This document shows, one piece after another, positions 48,383-60,599 of a DNA stretch of 64,000 nucleotides; the first letter of the stretch is position 1, and each line of letters begins with the position of its first letter. This stretch comes from Perilla frutescens (lineage: Eukaryota; Streptophyta; Magnoliopsida; Lamiales; Lamiaceae), in NCBI GenBank assembly GCA_026008535.1, contig BRKX01000002.1, forward strand, positions 59,889,170-59,953,169, written 5' to 3'. Position numbers and translations under genes: made by a program. The notes beneath the pieces are model-generated. The model worked only from the letters and a program-made list of their open reading frames with translations, searched no databases and had not been told where the DNA came from.

Positions 48383-49565
48383 TTGAGCCAAAAATAGATG
48401 TAAAGAATAGAAAAATACAATATGAATTTACAAATCTATAAATAGGAATGATTTCATTTCAAAGAGCGGAGTGGAACTATTAAAGTACATAAAAAAACCA
48501 TCTCTTATGTATTTGTATCAGTAACATTTCCTTTAATGAAAATTTATTTTGGCAAATTATTTGTTTGTATTAAAGCGAGTTTTTTTTCAAGTTATTAATT
48601 TGTAAAATATGTTGCAATTTAATGTCATGCAGTTTGAATCATAAAACTTTTTTTTATAGAAAATTTACTTATTTTCTCAAAATATGTTTCACATCTCATT
48701 AAACTTAGAGTTAATTGATTTAAACATTAATTATACATTAATTTTAATTTTCAATACGAACTTTATAATGATATACCCAACCTATAACAAACAAACTTAC
48801 ATTTTTTGTAATTACCACGTCAGTTTGAAATTTGGTACAATCGAGTCTGACATGATCATTGAAAGATAATTTTTTGTTGTAGGGGTATTCGTATATGGTT
48901 CGTGATATTTAACCATTAAATTAAGATATATTTTTTTTTGTTTGATAAAACTTTAAAAATATAGAGGTTAATATTTAAATTGAATTTCAGTATATACATA
49001 TATACTAATGATAGACACATTATCATAATTCTAAATATTAATGTACTTGTTACTATCAATTGAAATCATATCATATATATGCAGATAAATAGTTCATTTT
49101 ACTTAGATGATACTATAAATTTTCTCATATTCATGTATACATACACACACACACACACACACAAATATATATATATATATATATATGATAGGACTCTGTA
49201 CATTTTTTTTCATAAGTCCTTCTACCTATGTATTTGATATATTATTTAACAGAACAAACATAGTTATTAACTTTTTTATTATTTTAAATAACACTTAAAT
49301 TTTTTAAATAATTTTGTATTTTTTTAATTTTTGCATTTACATGTGTAGTGATATATCTAAAATAGAAAAATTGAGAACTATTATTATATAAACTATTATT
49401 GCATTGATATTTTTGTATATCTTCAATTGAATTGAATTGAATTGATTCTTTTTTTTTTTTTTTTTTGCTCTCTTAACAAACAGAGAGGGATGAAAGTTAA
49501 TAACATCCATTAAAATACACATTTTTTACACACACATGAATCAAACAAAATTGCTTCAAAAAAAG
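48383..49565. other. AT-rich intergenic DNA with microsatellites
   Basis: It contains (CA)n followed by (TA)n at 49141-49187. No gene. Confidence 0.6.
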
Positions 49566-50109
49566 GGGCAAATTTCATATTATTCCCCTGTGTTTTCGCG
49601 AAAAATAAAAAAAACCCCAGTGTTAAAAAAAATAGTCTTAAAACCCCCTCTGTTATATATAATTCATCAAAAAGGCCCCTTTTTTGAGAAAGTGTATTAC
49701 ATTTGCTAAAAAAGAGTGTATGATTCTTATTTTTATAATTTTTGTTATAGATAAATATATTTTATATCATTTAAAAATTTTAGTATTTGGTTATACTACT
49801 AATATTTAGCTATTTTGATAATTTTCTATGTTACGTATTTTTTTTACATATAAATATATTTTATAGTATTTAAAAATTATAGTATTTGGTCAAACTACTA
49901 TTTTAAAAAATTAATTATATTTAAAAAATAATACAAAAATTGTAAAAATAAGAATCATACACTCTTTTTTAGAAAATATAATACACTTTCTTAAAAAGAG
50001 GGTTTTTTGATGAATTATACATAACAGAGGGGGTTTTAAGACTATTTTTTTAACACATGGATTTTTTGATTTTTCGCGAAAACATAGGGGAGTAATATGA
50101 AATTTGCCC
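49566..50109. mobile_element. foldback MITE with ~190-bp terminal inverted repeats
   Basis: The left arm starts GGGCAAATTTCATATTA and the right arm on the minus strand starts identically. Shared blocks continue inward: TTTTCGCGAAAAAT, ATAGTCTTAAAACCCCCTC, AATTCATCAAAAA, AAGAGTGTATGATTC. The arms make up most of its 544 bp. Flanks are A-runs, so the target duplication cannot be sized. Long arms without coding sequence fit a Mutator-type MITE. Confidence 0.85.
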
Positions 50110-51365
50110 AAAAAAAAATTATAATTTGATATGTGTTGAAACAATTCAAAATGGATAAGATCAAGATTTATAACTAAAAAAAACAAGAAAAAGAAACACA
50201 CAAGAAACAAGATTCAAAATAATAAAAAAAAGATGAAAATAAAAAGAAAAAACAAGAAAAAGAAGAACATAATTAATTTGTTTAATTCATATGTGTGTAA
50301 AAGTGTATGTTAGTATGTGAAATGATAGTAGGATCGAAATGCGACCGCAAAATCTAGCGAGTAAAAACTCTGCTAGAATTTCCAACAGATATAATTCATG
50401 TGCTAGATTTTTTTTTTAAATTGAACATATTAATAAATTTTGTTATTTTCAAAATTTAATATAAGAAATACACATCAAGTATATTTTCAAGTTGAAAAAT
50501 ATTTTTCAACCATCTGTGGAATGATTTATATAAGAAAAATACTAAATTCTCAAGAAAAAGTTTAGAAAATCGTGGTGAATTTATTAATTTTATGATAGTC
50601 AAATATACATACTAATTCAATTAAAACGCAGTCATTTATTGTACTTTTTGAAGATAAATACAAAACAAACCAAGAGTATTTTGTATATTTAAATAATTTA
50701 TTTATAATTTATATTTACTAATTTCGTAAATCAAACATAGAGGAATTTAGAAAAGAAATTATGTTTGATTATTTATAAATATAGAAAATAATAAACATCA
50801 TGATAAAAATGAAAGAAATGTAAAATGCACTTATAAAAAAAAATTAATTATATGTTAAAAGCTCAATCTTTACACATGATTATCTTATTTCCATTGTTAT
50901 AATTTAAAAAATAAATTACATAATTGGAAATCATCAAACCAAGATAACAGGCTAATCAATTTAATTTAATCAATGCTAAATTATTGACGATCAACCCTTT
51001 TGTTTTATAAAAATTTAAATTATATTTCACATAATAAGAATTTGTACTTAGTAAGATATATAAAGAATTCAACATGAAATTTAACACAAAGATGAATTGC
51101 TTACCGTTCATTTTTATATAAAATAATTTATTTTAAAATGCCTTATTGAATTTTATTCTAAATTTGATATTTTATAATTATTAATTACACTTATGATACC
51201 ATTATTTAATAAAAACTTATAAATTATGTGCAATGCACGTTATCTATATTAGTATATATAAAAATGGGATGGCCCTTAAGATAGTAAGTTTATGATTTTC
51301 CTGCCTAAGCATATTTACTAAACATAGTAAGTTTATTAAATATATATTACTTTAATTATATATGT
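50110..51365. other. AT-rich intergenic DNA, possible Helitron 3' hairpin
   Basis: No gene. GTGCAATGCAC (51228-51238) followed by GTTATCTAT resembles the terminal hairpin of plant Helitrons, but the final CTRR is not met. Confidence 0.35.
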
Positions 51366-51736
51366 ACAAATTCTCATATACATAAGATGTACATCAGACG
51401 ATCAATGCGTTGACCCGATCAACACATTAACAAAAAAATCATCAAAACAGGTGATACTTTTTAGAGATATAAGTGATACTTTTTTGAATTTTGAATGATA
51501 CTTTTTAGTATTATGATTAATACTGATTTTGACAACTTTTTCTTTATTTTATTTTTCTAGCTAATATTTTTAATGATACAAGTGATACTTTTAAGCTTTT
51601 AAATAATACTTTTTAGCGTAACGAATGATATTGACTTTGACGGGTTTTTTTTCAATGCATTAACCTGGTAAACGTGCGTTGACTCAGTCAACACGTTGAC
51701 TACCTGATGTGCATCTAGTGCACATAAGACCTGCCC
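51366..51736 (+). mobile_element. MITE family copy 1 (GATGTACATCAG / GTTGAC termini)
   Basis: It is homologous throughout to 56051-56394. Inverted terminal similarity: ACATCAGACGATCAATGCGTTGACC near the start versus, on the minus strand, ACATCAGGTAGTCAACGTGTTGAC at the end. The middle has repeated GTGATACTTTT motifs. No coding sequence. Confidence 0.7.
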
Positions 51737-51774
51737 TTATAATATAATATAAAAGTTTACATATATATATAAAT

Positions 51775-51780
<6 letters not shown>

Positions 51781-51804
<24 letters not shown>
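51781..51804. repeat. (GT)n microsatellite
   Basis: Uninterrupted GT repeat. Confidence 0.95.
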
Positions 51805-51805
<1 letters not shown>

Positions 51806-51808
51806 GAA

Positions 51809-52980
51809 TTATTCAAATAGGACCAAGTTCCCACATGAGAACCTAGGAATCAATTCAAGCCCTAAATTTTATTAGATCTAAGGGTTATAATTAAGTCAAT
51901 ATTTTAGTCAAAATAAGGTGGCAAACTTGTAATATTAGATAATCTTTACGAAGGAGGATTATTTTCGTAATTTAGAAAACTCTGTTATATTTTTCGGATT
52001 TTAGGTTCAATTTTCGGAGTAAAATAGACAACGCTTTGAAACTGTTGTCTTTCCAGACATATGTATTGATAAGCTAAAATGACATATATATGTTGCTCAT
52101 ATTAATGAATTATGTTGCTAACATGAAAACGCATATTAATAACATGACCTAATCATATTGATAAATTGATACATGTTAAACAATGTCCACATGACATTGG
52201 ATCACAATTAAAATAACATTGTGTAATATATTGTAATATTATACATACATCATATTACTAATATATATTGTTAATATGTGAACAATGATTTGTTAATATG
52301 TAAACAATAATTTGCTAATATGTAAATAATGATTTACTAATATGATTTTTAAGTGTTGTTAGTTTTTTTTTTTAGTTTTAATGATGAAATAATATCCTTC
52401 AATCAAACGGTCATAACTTTTTCAACGGTTAATATTTTCTTGATTTTTTTTAAATAGACTAAACTAACTTTCCACTATATAGTTCATGTTTTACTTATTT
52501 TCATACGATAGCAGTTGTGTATTCATAATTGGGTATCGTGTATAAATTAGTATGTTTCATATTAGCAACATAAGTACGTACACGATGTTAACAATGATGT
52601 GGTCTAATGTTAGCAATGTTAGTTCCGATTTATATACGCCTAAAAATGAGTTTTTGTATTTTTTATCAATTTTTGTTCAAATAAATATATGCAATATGCA
52701 TCTTAAATGAAAGAGCATGAAAAAATATTTAATTTGATATATTATTTGAGTTAATTGGATTTAAAACGAATGATTTATGATTGTTTAAAATTTTTAGGAA
52801 TTTTTATAAATATGATGACATCATTATTTTAAAGAATATCTGGAAATGCCCGTATTTTTTAAATTTCCCATATTTACAATTATGCTACCTCCTTTTTATC
52901 CTCCATGTCATCAAGATGGATCAATTTGATTGGTTCTAAGTTCTTATGTGGAGATTGATTCCTATTTGAACCTACCCCTA
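51809..52980. mobile_element. terminal-inverted-repeat DNA element, first of a pair
   Basis: The left end (TTCAAATAGGACCAAGTTCC, ACATGAGAACCTAGGAATC) is inverted at the right end (minus strand: GGTTCAAATAGGAATCAATC, ACATAAGAACTTAGAACC). The interior is AT-rich with repeated TTGCTAATATG phrases and no transposase. Confidence 0.6.
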
Positions 52981-54021
52981 TATATATAGGGTTAAGTTCC
53001 AGAAGGAACCATACCCCATGTGAGAATCGAGAACCAATCTCAACCATAGATCTCACCTATTTGGATGGCCAAGATCTATTCAAAAATTAAAAAAACACGG
53101 TGGCATAATTGTAATAACTCCAAACTTCACTGCCCCTGAAACTCGGCGAGGGTAAAATCAGAAATTTTAATGTATATGTGATTCACTTGTATATTTTTCA
53201 ATTTAGGGTTTTACCATTGTCATTTTCTATTTTAGCGCTGTCATGACTTATTTTAGCACTGTCATGACTTATTTTAGCACTAACATGACCCTTGTTTAGC
53301 ATGACAAGAAACTCTCAAACTAGCGTTCTTTTTGCGAAGAACAAGTTCAGATCTCACAATCTAAATCAAAATTATACACATAATCGAAAAAATAGTTTCG
53401 TATTCTTACCCAAATAGACTTGTTTACCACAATCCTTGCAAGAAAACGTCAAGATTCAGTGAAGGACCACAGATGCACAAATTTAATTTTGCACTAAATG
53501 AATACACCGATGCATAAGAAGAGCTCATCTACATATTTAATTAAAAATAGAGGCAGTTAGGTGAGTTGTTTGTTTTTATTAGTTTTCATCTCTCTTTTTA
53601 AATGATGTGTAGTTCAAACGTGAATGTGGAATTGCTATTTTTAACTTTCTTAAGATCTTCATTTGCTTCAACCTTCTTGCATAACATCTTTATGATTTTC
53701 AATTAGCTTGTAATATTCCAATTATATGCATTGTTTTCTCTCCTTTGTTTTCAATATTAATGCATTTCTGTGTTTATAATTTTCTATATGTATTGTGTAT
53801 CTACATGCACATATATGTTAATGCAAATATGAATGCATGCATATGCTATTTAAATGAAATAAAAAAACAATGAAATGCACTTATACAAAAATATGCATAT
53901 ATACACACATATATAGCACACTAAAATGCAAAATTTTAATATTTATATATATACATTAAATATTTTATAGCTTATATATATAGACAAAGTATATACATTA
54001 ACCGTAGACAATGTATAAATT

Positions 54022-54165
54022 AAGTGCTAAAATAGTTCACAGTAGTGCTAAAATAGATCACAGTAATGGTAAAGTACATGGCAATGCTAAAACAGTTCAC
54101 AGTAGTGCTAAAATAGGTTACAACAGTGCTAAAATAGATCACAGTAGTGCTAAAGTACATTTTAA
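54022..54165 (+). repeat. minisatellite, ~23-bp unit CAGTAGTGCTAAAATAG...
   Basis: About six units with small changes. The 75-codon frame across it (54011-54238) is a by-product of the repeat. The same unit occurs inverted near 53231-53290. Confidence 0.9.
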
Positions 54166-54601
54166 CAAAATATTTTTTATAATACTCATTTGTTATTGCA
54201 AATGCTGCTTTATCGTGCAAAATAATTCACAAATTTAATTATTATCTCTCTCTCTCTCTATATATAGCTTTAATAGTCTCTTGACTTCATTAAATTAGCT
54301 CAATCATCAACTATCAAATGATTTTCATTGAGTGGATTATAGTTAGATGACATCCAACTTAATTAATATGTTCCAAATTCTGTAGGTCATGTCGATTTCA
54401 TTACTAAACTCGAATTTTCAATAGCTAAACAAAATAAAATATCAACAACAATTAATGAAAAGAAAATAAAAAGTAATAGTATTAAGAGTAATAAAGTTGC
54501 AGTTTAAATTTATTTTCAAGGATTTGGATAGGAAAAATTAATTTTTTTTATATTTGCTATTTAATGCCATACATGAGAAATCGCAAGTGGAAAAATAAAT
54601 G

Positions 54602-54800
54602 GAACTAATTTAAATATACACCATTTTTGCTCATTTTTATCGAATGTTCCTATCATTTTCCCTCTATTATGCAATGCTCTCGTCATCAATGTATCAACTT
54701 CCTTCTTGTAGCCATGTTGAGATTCAGCTCTACCAACAACAGTCAAATCCTTAATTAATGCGTGCTCATTTTCTTGCACAATTTCCTCTTCAATTCATTT
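54602..54800 (-). pseudogene. possible captured exon, unidentified protein
   Basis: On the minus strand the frame reads EEEIVQENEHALIKDLTVVG, RAESQHGYKKEVDTLMTRAL and HNRGKMIGTFDKNEQKW, with normal-looking amino acid composition unlike the surrounding AT-rich DNA. I cannot name the family. Its place inside a terminal-inverted-repeat element suggests a captured gene piece. Confidence 0.35.
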
Positions 54801-54819
54801 GATTTCTGTTTAAGTCCAG

Positions 54820-55105
54820 TAGTGCTAAAACAGTTCATAGTAGTGCTAAACTAGGTTACAACAGTGCTAAAATAGTTCACAGTAGTGCCAAAATACTGAT
54901 AGTGAAAACTTCAAAATAACATCTTAATCAGCTTCATCAACCTAAGTGCTAAATTAGTTCACAATAGTGCTAAAATAGGTTACAACAGTGCTAAAATAGA
55001 TCACAGTAGTGCTAAAGTACATGGCAGTGCTAAAACAGCTCACAGTAGTGCTAAACTAGGATACAACAGTGCTAAAATAGATCACAGTAGTGCTAAAGTA
55101 CATGT
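54820..55105 (+). repeat. minisatellite, second block
   Basis: AGTGCTAAAAYAGTTCA and AGTGCTAAAATAGRTYACA units at 54820-54892 and 54952-55105, the same unit as 54022-54165. Confidence 0.9.
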
Positions 55106-55600
55106 TAACAAAATGTATTTTATAATACTCATTTTTTATTGCAAATGTTGCATTCATCATGCAAAATACTCCGTGCAAAACAGCTTTCTTTTGTAAAATA
55201 TTGAAAGAAAAAAGTACTTGTAACATGATTAAATAGTAAAACGTTCATAAACGACAATCGTTTTTAATCAAAACGGCATCTTCGCCAATTCTGCAATATC
55301 TTTACGGGTATATGTAAAGCTTTTTTTAATTCTTCTAACGTTACATCCCAGCTTTATTTTCTTCTCACAAAAACAATTTAATTCCAATTTTCATCGTCTC
55401 AAATCATTGGGGAAGAAAAACATTACACGATCGATGCGTGTGTAATCAAGCAAAAACACAAATGATCGTGATCGAAATCGGCGATGTTTTGATGCGTATC
55501 GTATAACATAATCGACGATAGCAAGCGCGGATTTCAGATTACATCAATCCGTAGCAGATCAGAAATGCCAAAATCAAAGCGATCAACAGCAGCAACGAAG

Positions 55601-55622
55601 CACACACACACACACACACACA
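55601..55622. repeat. (CA)n microsatellite
   Basis: Uninterrupted CA repeat; a (GA)n run follows at 55681-55700. Confidence 0.95.
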
Positions 55623-56050
55623 TATCATCATCAATCACCAAAAAAATACGAAATAAGTAGAGATTCACAAGCAACAAACTAGAGAGAGAGAGAGAGAGAG
55701 ATGTTGGTGATTGAAAACGAATTACAGAACGAGAAGAGATTCATTCCAAATATAACATAATTCCTGAATTACTAAAATACCCTTGCTTCATTAAAAAGTC
55801 TAAAATATTAAAATAATGCCACCACTTTTTTTTAATTTTGGAACAGATCTTGACCGTCCAAATCAGATCAATCTATGGCTGAGATTGGTTCTCGATTCTC
55901 ACATGGGGGTGTGGTTCTCACATGATCTCATCTATATATATATATGTATAATTATATAATAAATACTAGATATATAATGTCAATCTATAATACATGGGCA
56001 CATGTTTTATATATGCACGAATATTTCTTTTACATGTTTATAGATAATCG

Positions 56051-56394
56051 CAAATTCTCTTGTACATCACATGTACATTCCAAAAAATAGTCAAAACAGG
56101 TGATTTTTTTTAGAGATACATGTGATAGTTTTTGAATTTTAAGTTATATTTTTAAGTGTTACGATTGATACTGATTTTGACAGTTTTTTTCTTTATGTTT
56201 TTCTGGCCGATACTTTTTAATAATACAAGTGATACTTTTGAGCTTTTGCGTGATAACTTTTAGTGTTTCGATTGATATTAATTTTGACGAATTTTTTGGT
56301 CAACGTGCTTTGACCTTGTCCGCGCGTTGACCTGGTCAATATATTGACCATCTGATATGTACCTAGTGCACACAAGATCTGCCCTAGATTGTTT
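56051..56394 (+). mobile_element. MITE family copy 2
   Basis: It matches 51366-51736 in the same orientation: CAAATTCTC at the start, GATACAAGTGATACTTTT-like motifs in the middle (AATACAAGTGATACTTTT), CTAGTGCACA..AGA.CTGCCC at the end. Together the two copies bracket the pair of TIR elements. Confidence 0.7.
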
Positions 56395-56609
56395 ATATTG
56401 AATATTTAGATTGATCAATTACCGAAATTATTTATATAAATTAATTTATACACCTAATATATTTCTATGTTAATGTAATTGATTATGGTAGTCACTAGAA
56501 TTCCATCTTTGAATGTGAATATGTTTTACATGTCAGAAGGGGAATACTAGATATTTTGATACAATAATTAATTAATTATTACATCCCAATTAAGATTTAA
56601 ATTTAATTC

Positions 56610-57000
56610 TAAAAAATTAATTATCGAGCGCAATGCATGAACCCACGCGTTACGTCGGACGCGTGCACTGTGTGAGCTGCCAAATAAAAATAAATAAATT
56701 AATTCACTTTAATTTTAGGATTCATTAATTCCATTTTAGGTATATATTTATTTAGAAAAAATTAACTGTCGAATGCATGCTAGCGTCGGGTGTGTGCACT
56801 AGGCGAGCGGCCAAATAAAGAAAATTAAATTAACTTATTTTAATTTTAGGGCTCACTAATTCCACTTTAGGATATATATTTATCTCAAAAAATTAATAAT
56901 CGAGCGCATTGCATGAGCCCGCGTGTTAGTGTTGGGTGCGTGCATTGCGTGAGCCACTAGAGCAAAAAAAATAGATTAATTCACTTTAATTTTAGAGTTA
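56610..57000. repeat. three-copy tandem repeat, ~130-145-bp unit with GC-rich core
   Basis: TTAATTATCGAGCGC-type starts occur near 56618, 56762 and 56891. Each is followed by a GC-rich core (CATGAACCCACGCG, TCGGACGCGTGCA) and then TTCACTTTAATTTTAG. The cores have diverged mainly at CpG positions. Confidence 0.85.
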
Positions 57001-58282
57001 ATTGTCTTAAAATACACAAACTTTGAGGTGTTTTTTATTTTTAACACGTTTTCAAAAATATAGTTTTAATAATATGAACTTAGCCCTTATTTGATTTTTA
57101 CATAATTTTTGAATTTCGGTCAATTGAATATGACATGGCAGCCGGAGACTACCATATGTACATCTATATAGAACCAAATTACTTTAAAATACACAAATTT
57201 TTGACTAAGGTTTTTTTTTTTCAAATGAATTTTAAAATACAAATTTTAGTAGTAGTTTGCACACCACCGCAAAAGAGGTAAATCACACTTGAAAATCAAA
57301 CGTGACAAGTGTACACCTAATGGTATTGGTGGTGGAATTCAAATTTGAGACTTTTGGTCTAAATTTTTACACCACTTCACCACTAGATCATCCGAAGAGG
57401 ACAAATTGAATCATCCCTATTGCTAAAGGCGGGAAGTCAGTTTGGATTCTCTGTTGAACATGCATTATATATGACTTCTATTAAATTGTGAGTTTAATAA
57501 TAATTATTATAAAAATATAAAATATGTATAACATAATCAACATTTATCATAAAAAATAAACTAAAAAATTATAAATTCTAATCATGCAAAATTATCAAGT
57601 AAAATATAAAAGATAAACACTAAAAATTAATTATATATCTTAATTGGGTAAAATGAACTATAATTATTGATTATAAAATTAAAATAAAGTATAATAAATT
57701 AAAAATGAAAAAAAAAACTCATAATAATTTGATAGTGGAAGAGACGAATCAAATCCCCTGTTCCCATCCATATTATATTTTGTGTTCCATAACTAAATTT
57801 TTTTTTAACATATCCTAATTGGGGATGAATGAATCCTAAATAAAAAAATTTAATTAAAATAAATTATAATAAATTAAAAATTAAAAAAAAAATTATTTTT
57901 TAAAAAAATTAAAGAGTTGAAACAAGAAATGCAATAAGAACGGTAATAGGTGATCTCATTTCACGAAAGAGAGAAGGTAACACAAAATGTGTAGGGAATT
58001 GTAATAGGTTATCTCATTTCCGGAATTGTAATAGGTGATCTTACGGGAGGTGGAGTAGTTGATAAGCCAGATGTAGTGTTTAATTAGGATTTAAACGGGA
58101 TTAGATGAGAGATTAGGACCTAAGATGATGGGGATTGGGGACCGAGAAGTTTGAGGCGGCCGAAGACTGGACACAGTAAAAAAAAATCCACAAAATTAAA
58201 ATTGGAGTGTCATGACATGATTACATGGATGGTGGTTGAAGTTGAAGATATATGATAGTTTATTGAGAATAGAATTGGATTG
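57001..58282. promoter_or_regulatory. upstream region of third receptor kinase
   Basis: AT-rich transposon debris to about 57900 (ACTTTAAAATACACAAA occurs twice, 57010 and 57181). Three direct repeats of GTAATAGGTGATCTCATTTC-like sequence at 57943-58048 lie 240-340 bp before the start codon and could be regulatory. Confidence 0.4.
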
Positions 58283-60599
58283 ATGGGTAAGAATTTGGAG
58301 ACATTCGTAGTGATGATGGTGGTGGTGTGGTGGGCAAGAAATTGCAGAGCAGAAGGAAATCCTTGCGAAACTTCTGGAAAGTGTGGGGCGTATGGGGTGT
58401 GCAGCCCAGGAGGTTCGCCAATATGCAGCTGTCTGCAAGGATTTAAGGCGAAGAACAATCTGGAATGGGGTTCAGGGAACTGGACACAAGGGTGTGAGAG
58501 GAAGGCCCCTCTGAGTTGTGAGGAGGGAAGACCGACTAATGATGGGTTTGTCAGGCTTCAGGCCATGATGATGTCGGGCTATGCAGAGCAGTGGTTCGGC
58601 CCGGAAAATGACTGTGAGGCCCGATGCTTGAGCAACTGTTCCTGCCTCGCCTACGGTTTTGCCGAAAGCAGCCGCGGTTGTAGGTTCTGGGGTGCGCCCT
58701 TGATCGACATTCAGAAATTCCCCAGCGACTCCGGCTCCTACGTTAACATTCGTCTCTCTCACTCCGAATTTCCTGGTAATCTTCTTTCTTTCTAATTTCA
58801 TTTTCTTCTCACTTCATAATTTTGCTTATATGCATAAATTTTGCAGATGGGAAGGACTCTGATCAGAAAGTCATAATAATTGTGGTGGTGGTTGTTGTTG
58901 CCTTTGTTATCATATCCATTAGCTCATATTTTTCTCGGAAATGGATCGCCAACCACAGGGGTATTAATCTTATTCTTATCTTTGGCCAATATATATAATT
59001 AAATATATGCATGCACCACCTTAATTAATTTCACTTACAATTGAATAATTATACATATACATGCTTATAGACAAACAGAAGATGATTGAAGTGGCAAATG
59101 CCGGTGAAGTGGACGCCTCTCTTGAAGATGCATTAGGTCGAGTTAAGCTTGAAGAGTTACCACTGTTTACATTTAAGACCGTAGCAATCGCAACCAATAA
59201 TTTCTCCAAAGCTAACAGGCTTGGGAAGGGTGGGTTTGGCCCTGTTTACAAGGTAAATTACTAAGGAATTGACCTTGAATCTAATTAATTATTGTGCTAA
59301 TTAACATACATATATATATATATACACTTGATCTAGGGGCAATTAGCGAATGAAAGAGAAATTGCAGTTAAGAGGCTTTCCAGCGCATCTGGACAAGGGA
59401 TGCAAGAATTTATGAATGAAGTGGTGCTCATTTCTAAACTCCAACACAGGAATCTTGTTAGACTGCTCGGGTGTTGTGTAGACTATAAAGAGAGGATGCT
59501 GATATACGAATACATGCCTAATAAGAGCTTGGATTTCTTCCTCTTTGGTCCGTTCAACGCTATATATATACGTATATAAATATTTTGTCATAGAGGCTGA
59601 TCATCGAGCAAGATATATATAATTATATATGCTTTAATTGCTTCTGATCCTAATTGTGTCCAGATTCATCACAAGAGATCCTAGATTGGAGAAAGCGTTT
59701 CAAGATTATTGAAAATATCTGTCGAGGCCTCCTATATCTTCACAGGGATTCTAGATTGACGATAATCCATCGAGACCTCAAACCAAGCAACATATTGTTG
59801 GATAATGATTGGAACCCAAAGATTTCAGACTTTGGCATGGCCAGAATATTTGGAACCAGGCAAGATCATGTCAGCACAGTACGAGTGGTAGGCACATAGT
59901 AAGTCGTGTAATGTGTGTGTGTGTGTGTGTGTCTATATATATATTTATATTAAAATAAAAGGTGCGTGCATGCATGCATTAATTAATTTGATTTTCTTGC
60001 AGCGGATACATGGCTCCTGAGTATGCAATAGAAGGCAGATTTTCAGAAAAAACAGATGTTTTTAGTTTTGGAGTTGTAATGTTAGAGATTGCAACTGGGA
60101 GAAAGAACTCAAGCTTCTGCCATCAAGAAGGGTGTTTGAACCTTTTGGGGCACGTAATACAATTAAGTCAGCTTAATTAATTAAAAGAATCTGTAGCAAG
60201 CACGTATATATATAAAAAGTATTACTTAATTAATTAAGTTGCATAGCATGATATATATATCTGGAAATGAATTAACTTCAGGTATGGAATATGTGGAATG
60301 AGGAGAATGCGGCGGCTTTGATAGATAAAAGAATATCAAGGTTGGAGTGGCAGGCAGAGGTGATGAGGTGCATGCATATCGGGTTGTTGTGCGTCCAAGA
60401 ACTTCCTAAAGACAGGCCATCTACTTCAGCAGTGCTCTCAATGCTCATCAGTGAAATAATAAAGCTTCCTGAGCCTAAGAAACCCGCATTTGCTATCAAA
60501 TCGGGCTCTTCTGATGCCGCCACAACCACTTCTTCCCGCCAAAACAGTCATACTTCGTCTATCAATAATGTTACTCTCACCGCGGTTGATGGCCGCTAG
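58283..60599 (+). CDS. truncated S-domain receptor-like kinase (no B-lectin), copy C
   Basis: Seven exons: 58283-58775, 58847-58960, 59071-59252, 59337-59547, 59664-59898, 60003-60153, 60282-60599, giving 567 residues. Lengths of exons 3, 4, 5 and 6 (182, 211, 235, 151) equal those of the gene at 24976. It has a short hydrophobic N-terminus (FVVMMVVVWWA), EGF (CGAYGVCSPGGSPICSCLQGF) and PAN (CEARCLSNCSCLAYGF) domains, a transmembrane helix (IIIVVVVVVAFVIISISSY) and a complete kinase (GKGGFGPVYK, IAVKRLS, HRDLKPSN, DFGMARIFG, ending LTAVDGR). B-lectin and most of the S-locus glycoprotein domain are missing. A TTG at 58280 is in frame, but the ATG at 58283 is the sensible start. Only 1.37 kb separates it from the next gene. 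Possible roles are a ligand-independent partner or co-receptor; this is inference. Confidence 0.88.

Larger units (their letters stand above)
52988..55933. mobile_element. terminal-inverted-repeat DNA element with minisatellites, second of the pair
   Basis: The left arm (CATGTGAGAATCGAGAACCA, ATCTCAACCATAGAT, AAGATCT, GGTGGCAT) is matched in inverted orientation at the right (55933-55790) over about 130-150 bp. TA-runs flank both tips. Inside are GTGCTAAAATAG minisatellites and a possible captured exon (54602-54800, minus). No transposase. Confidence 0.7.

Noticed and set aside
51228..51248. Helitron 3' terminus
   Set aside because: The hairpin GTGCAATGCAC is present but the CTRR end is not, and no matching 5' end or helicase was found; kept only as a remark.
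54011..54238. Repetitive small protein frame (SAKIDHS-type repeats)
   Set aside because: It is a direct translation of the minisatellite, flanked by AT-rich DNA, with no start context or conservation.
58280..58282. TTG as start of the third kinase
   Set aside because: The next codon is ATG, which is the normal plant start.
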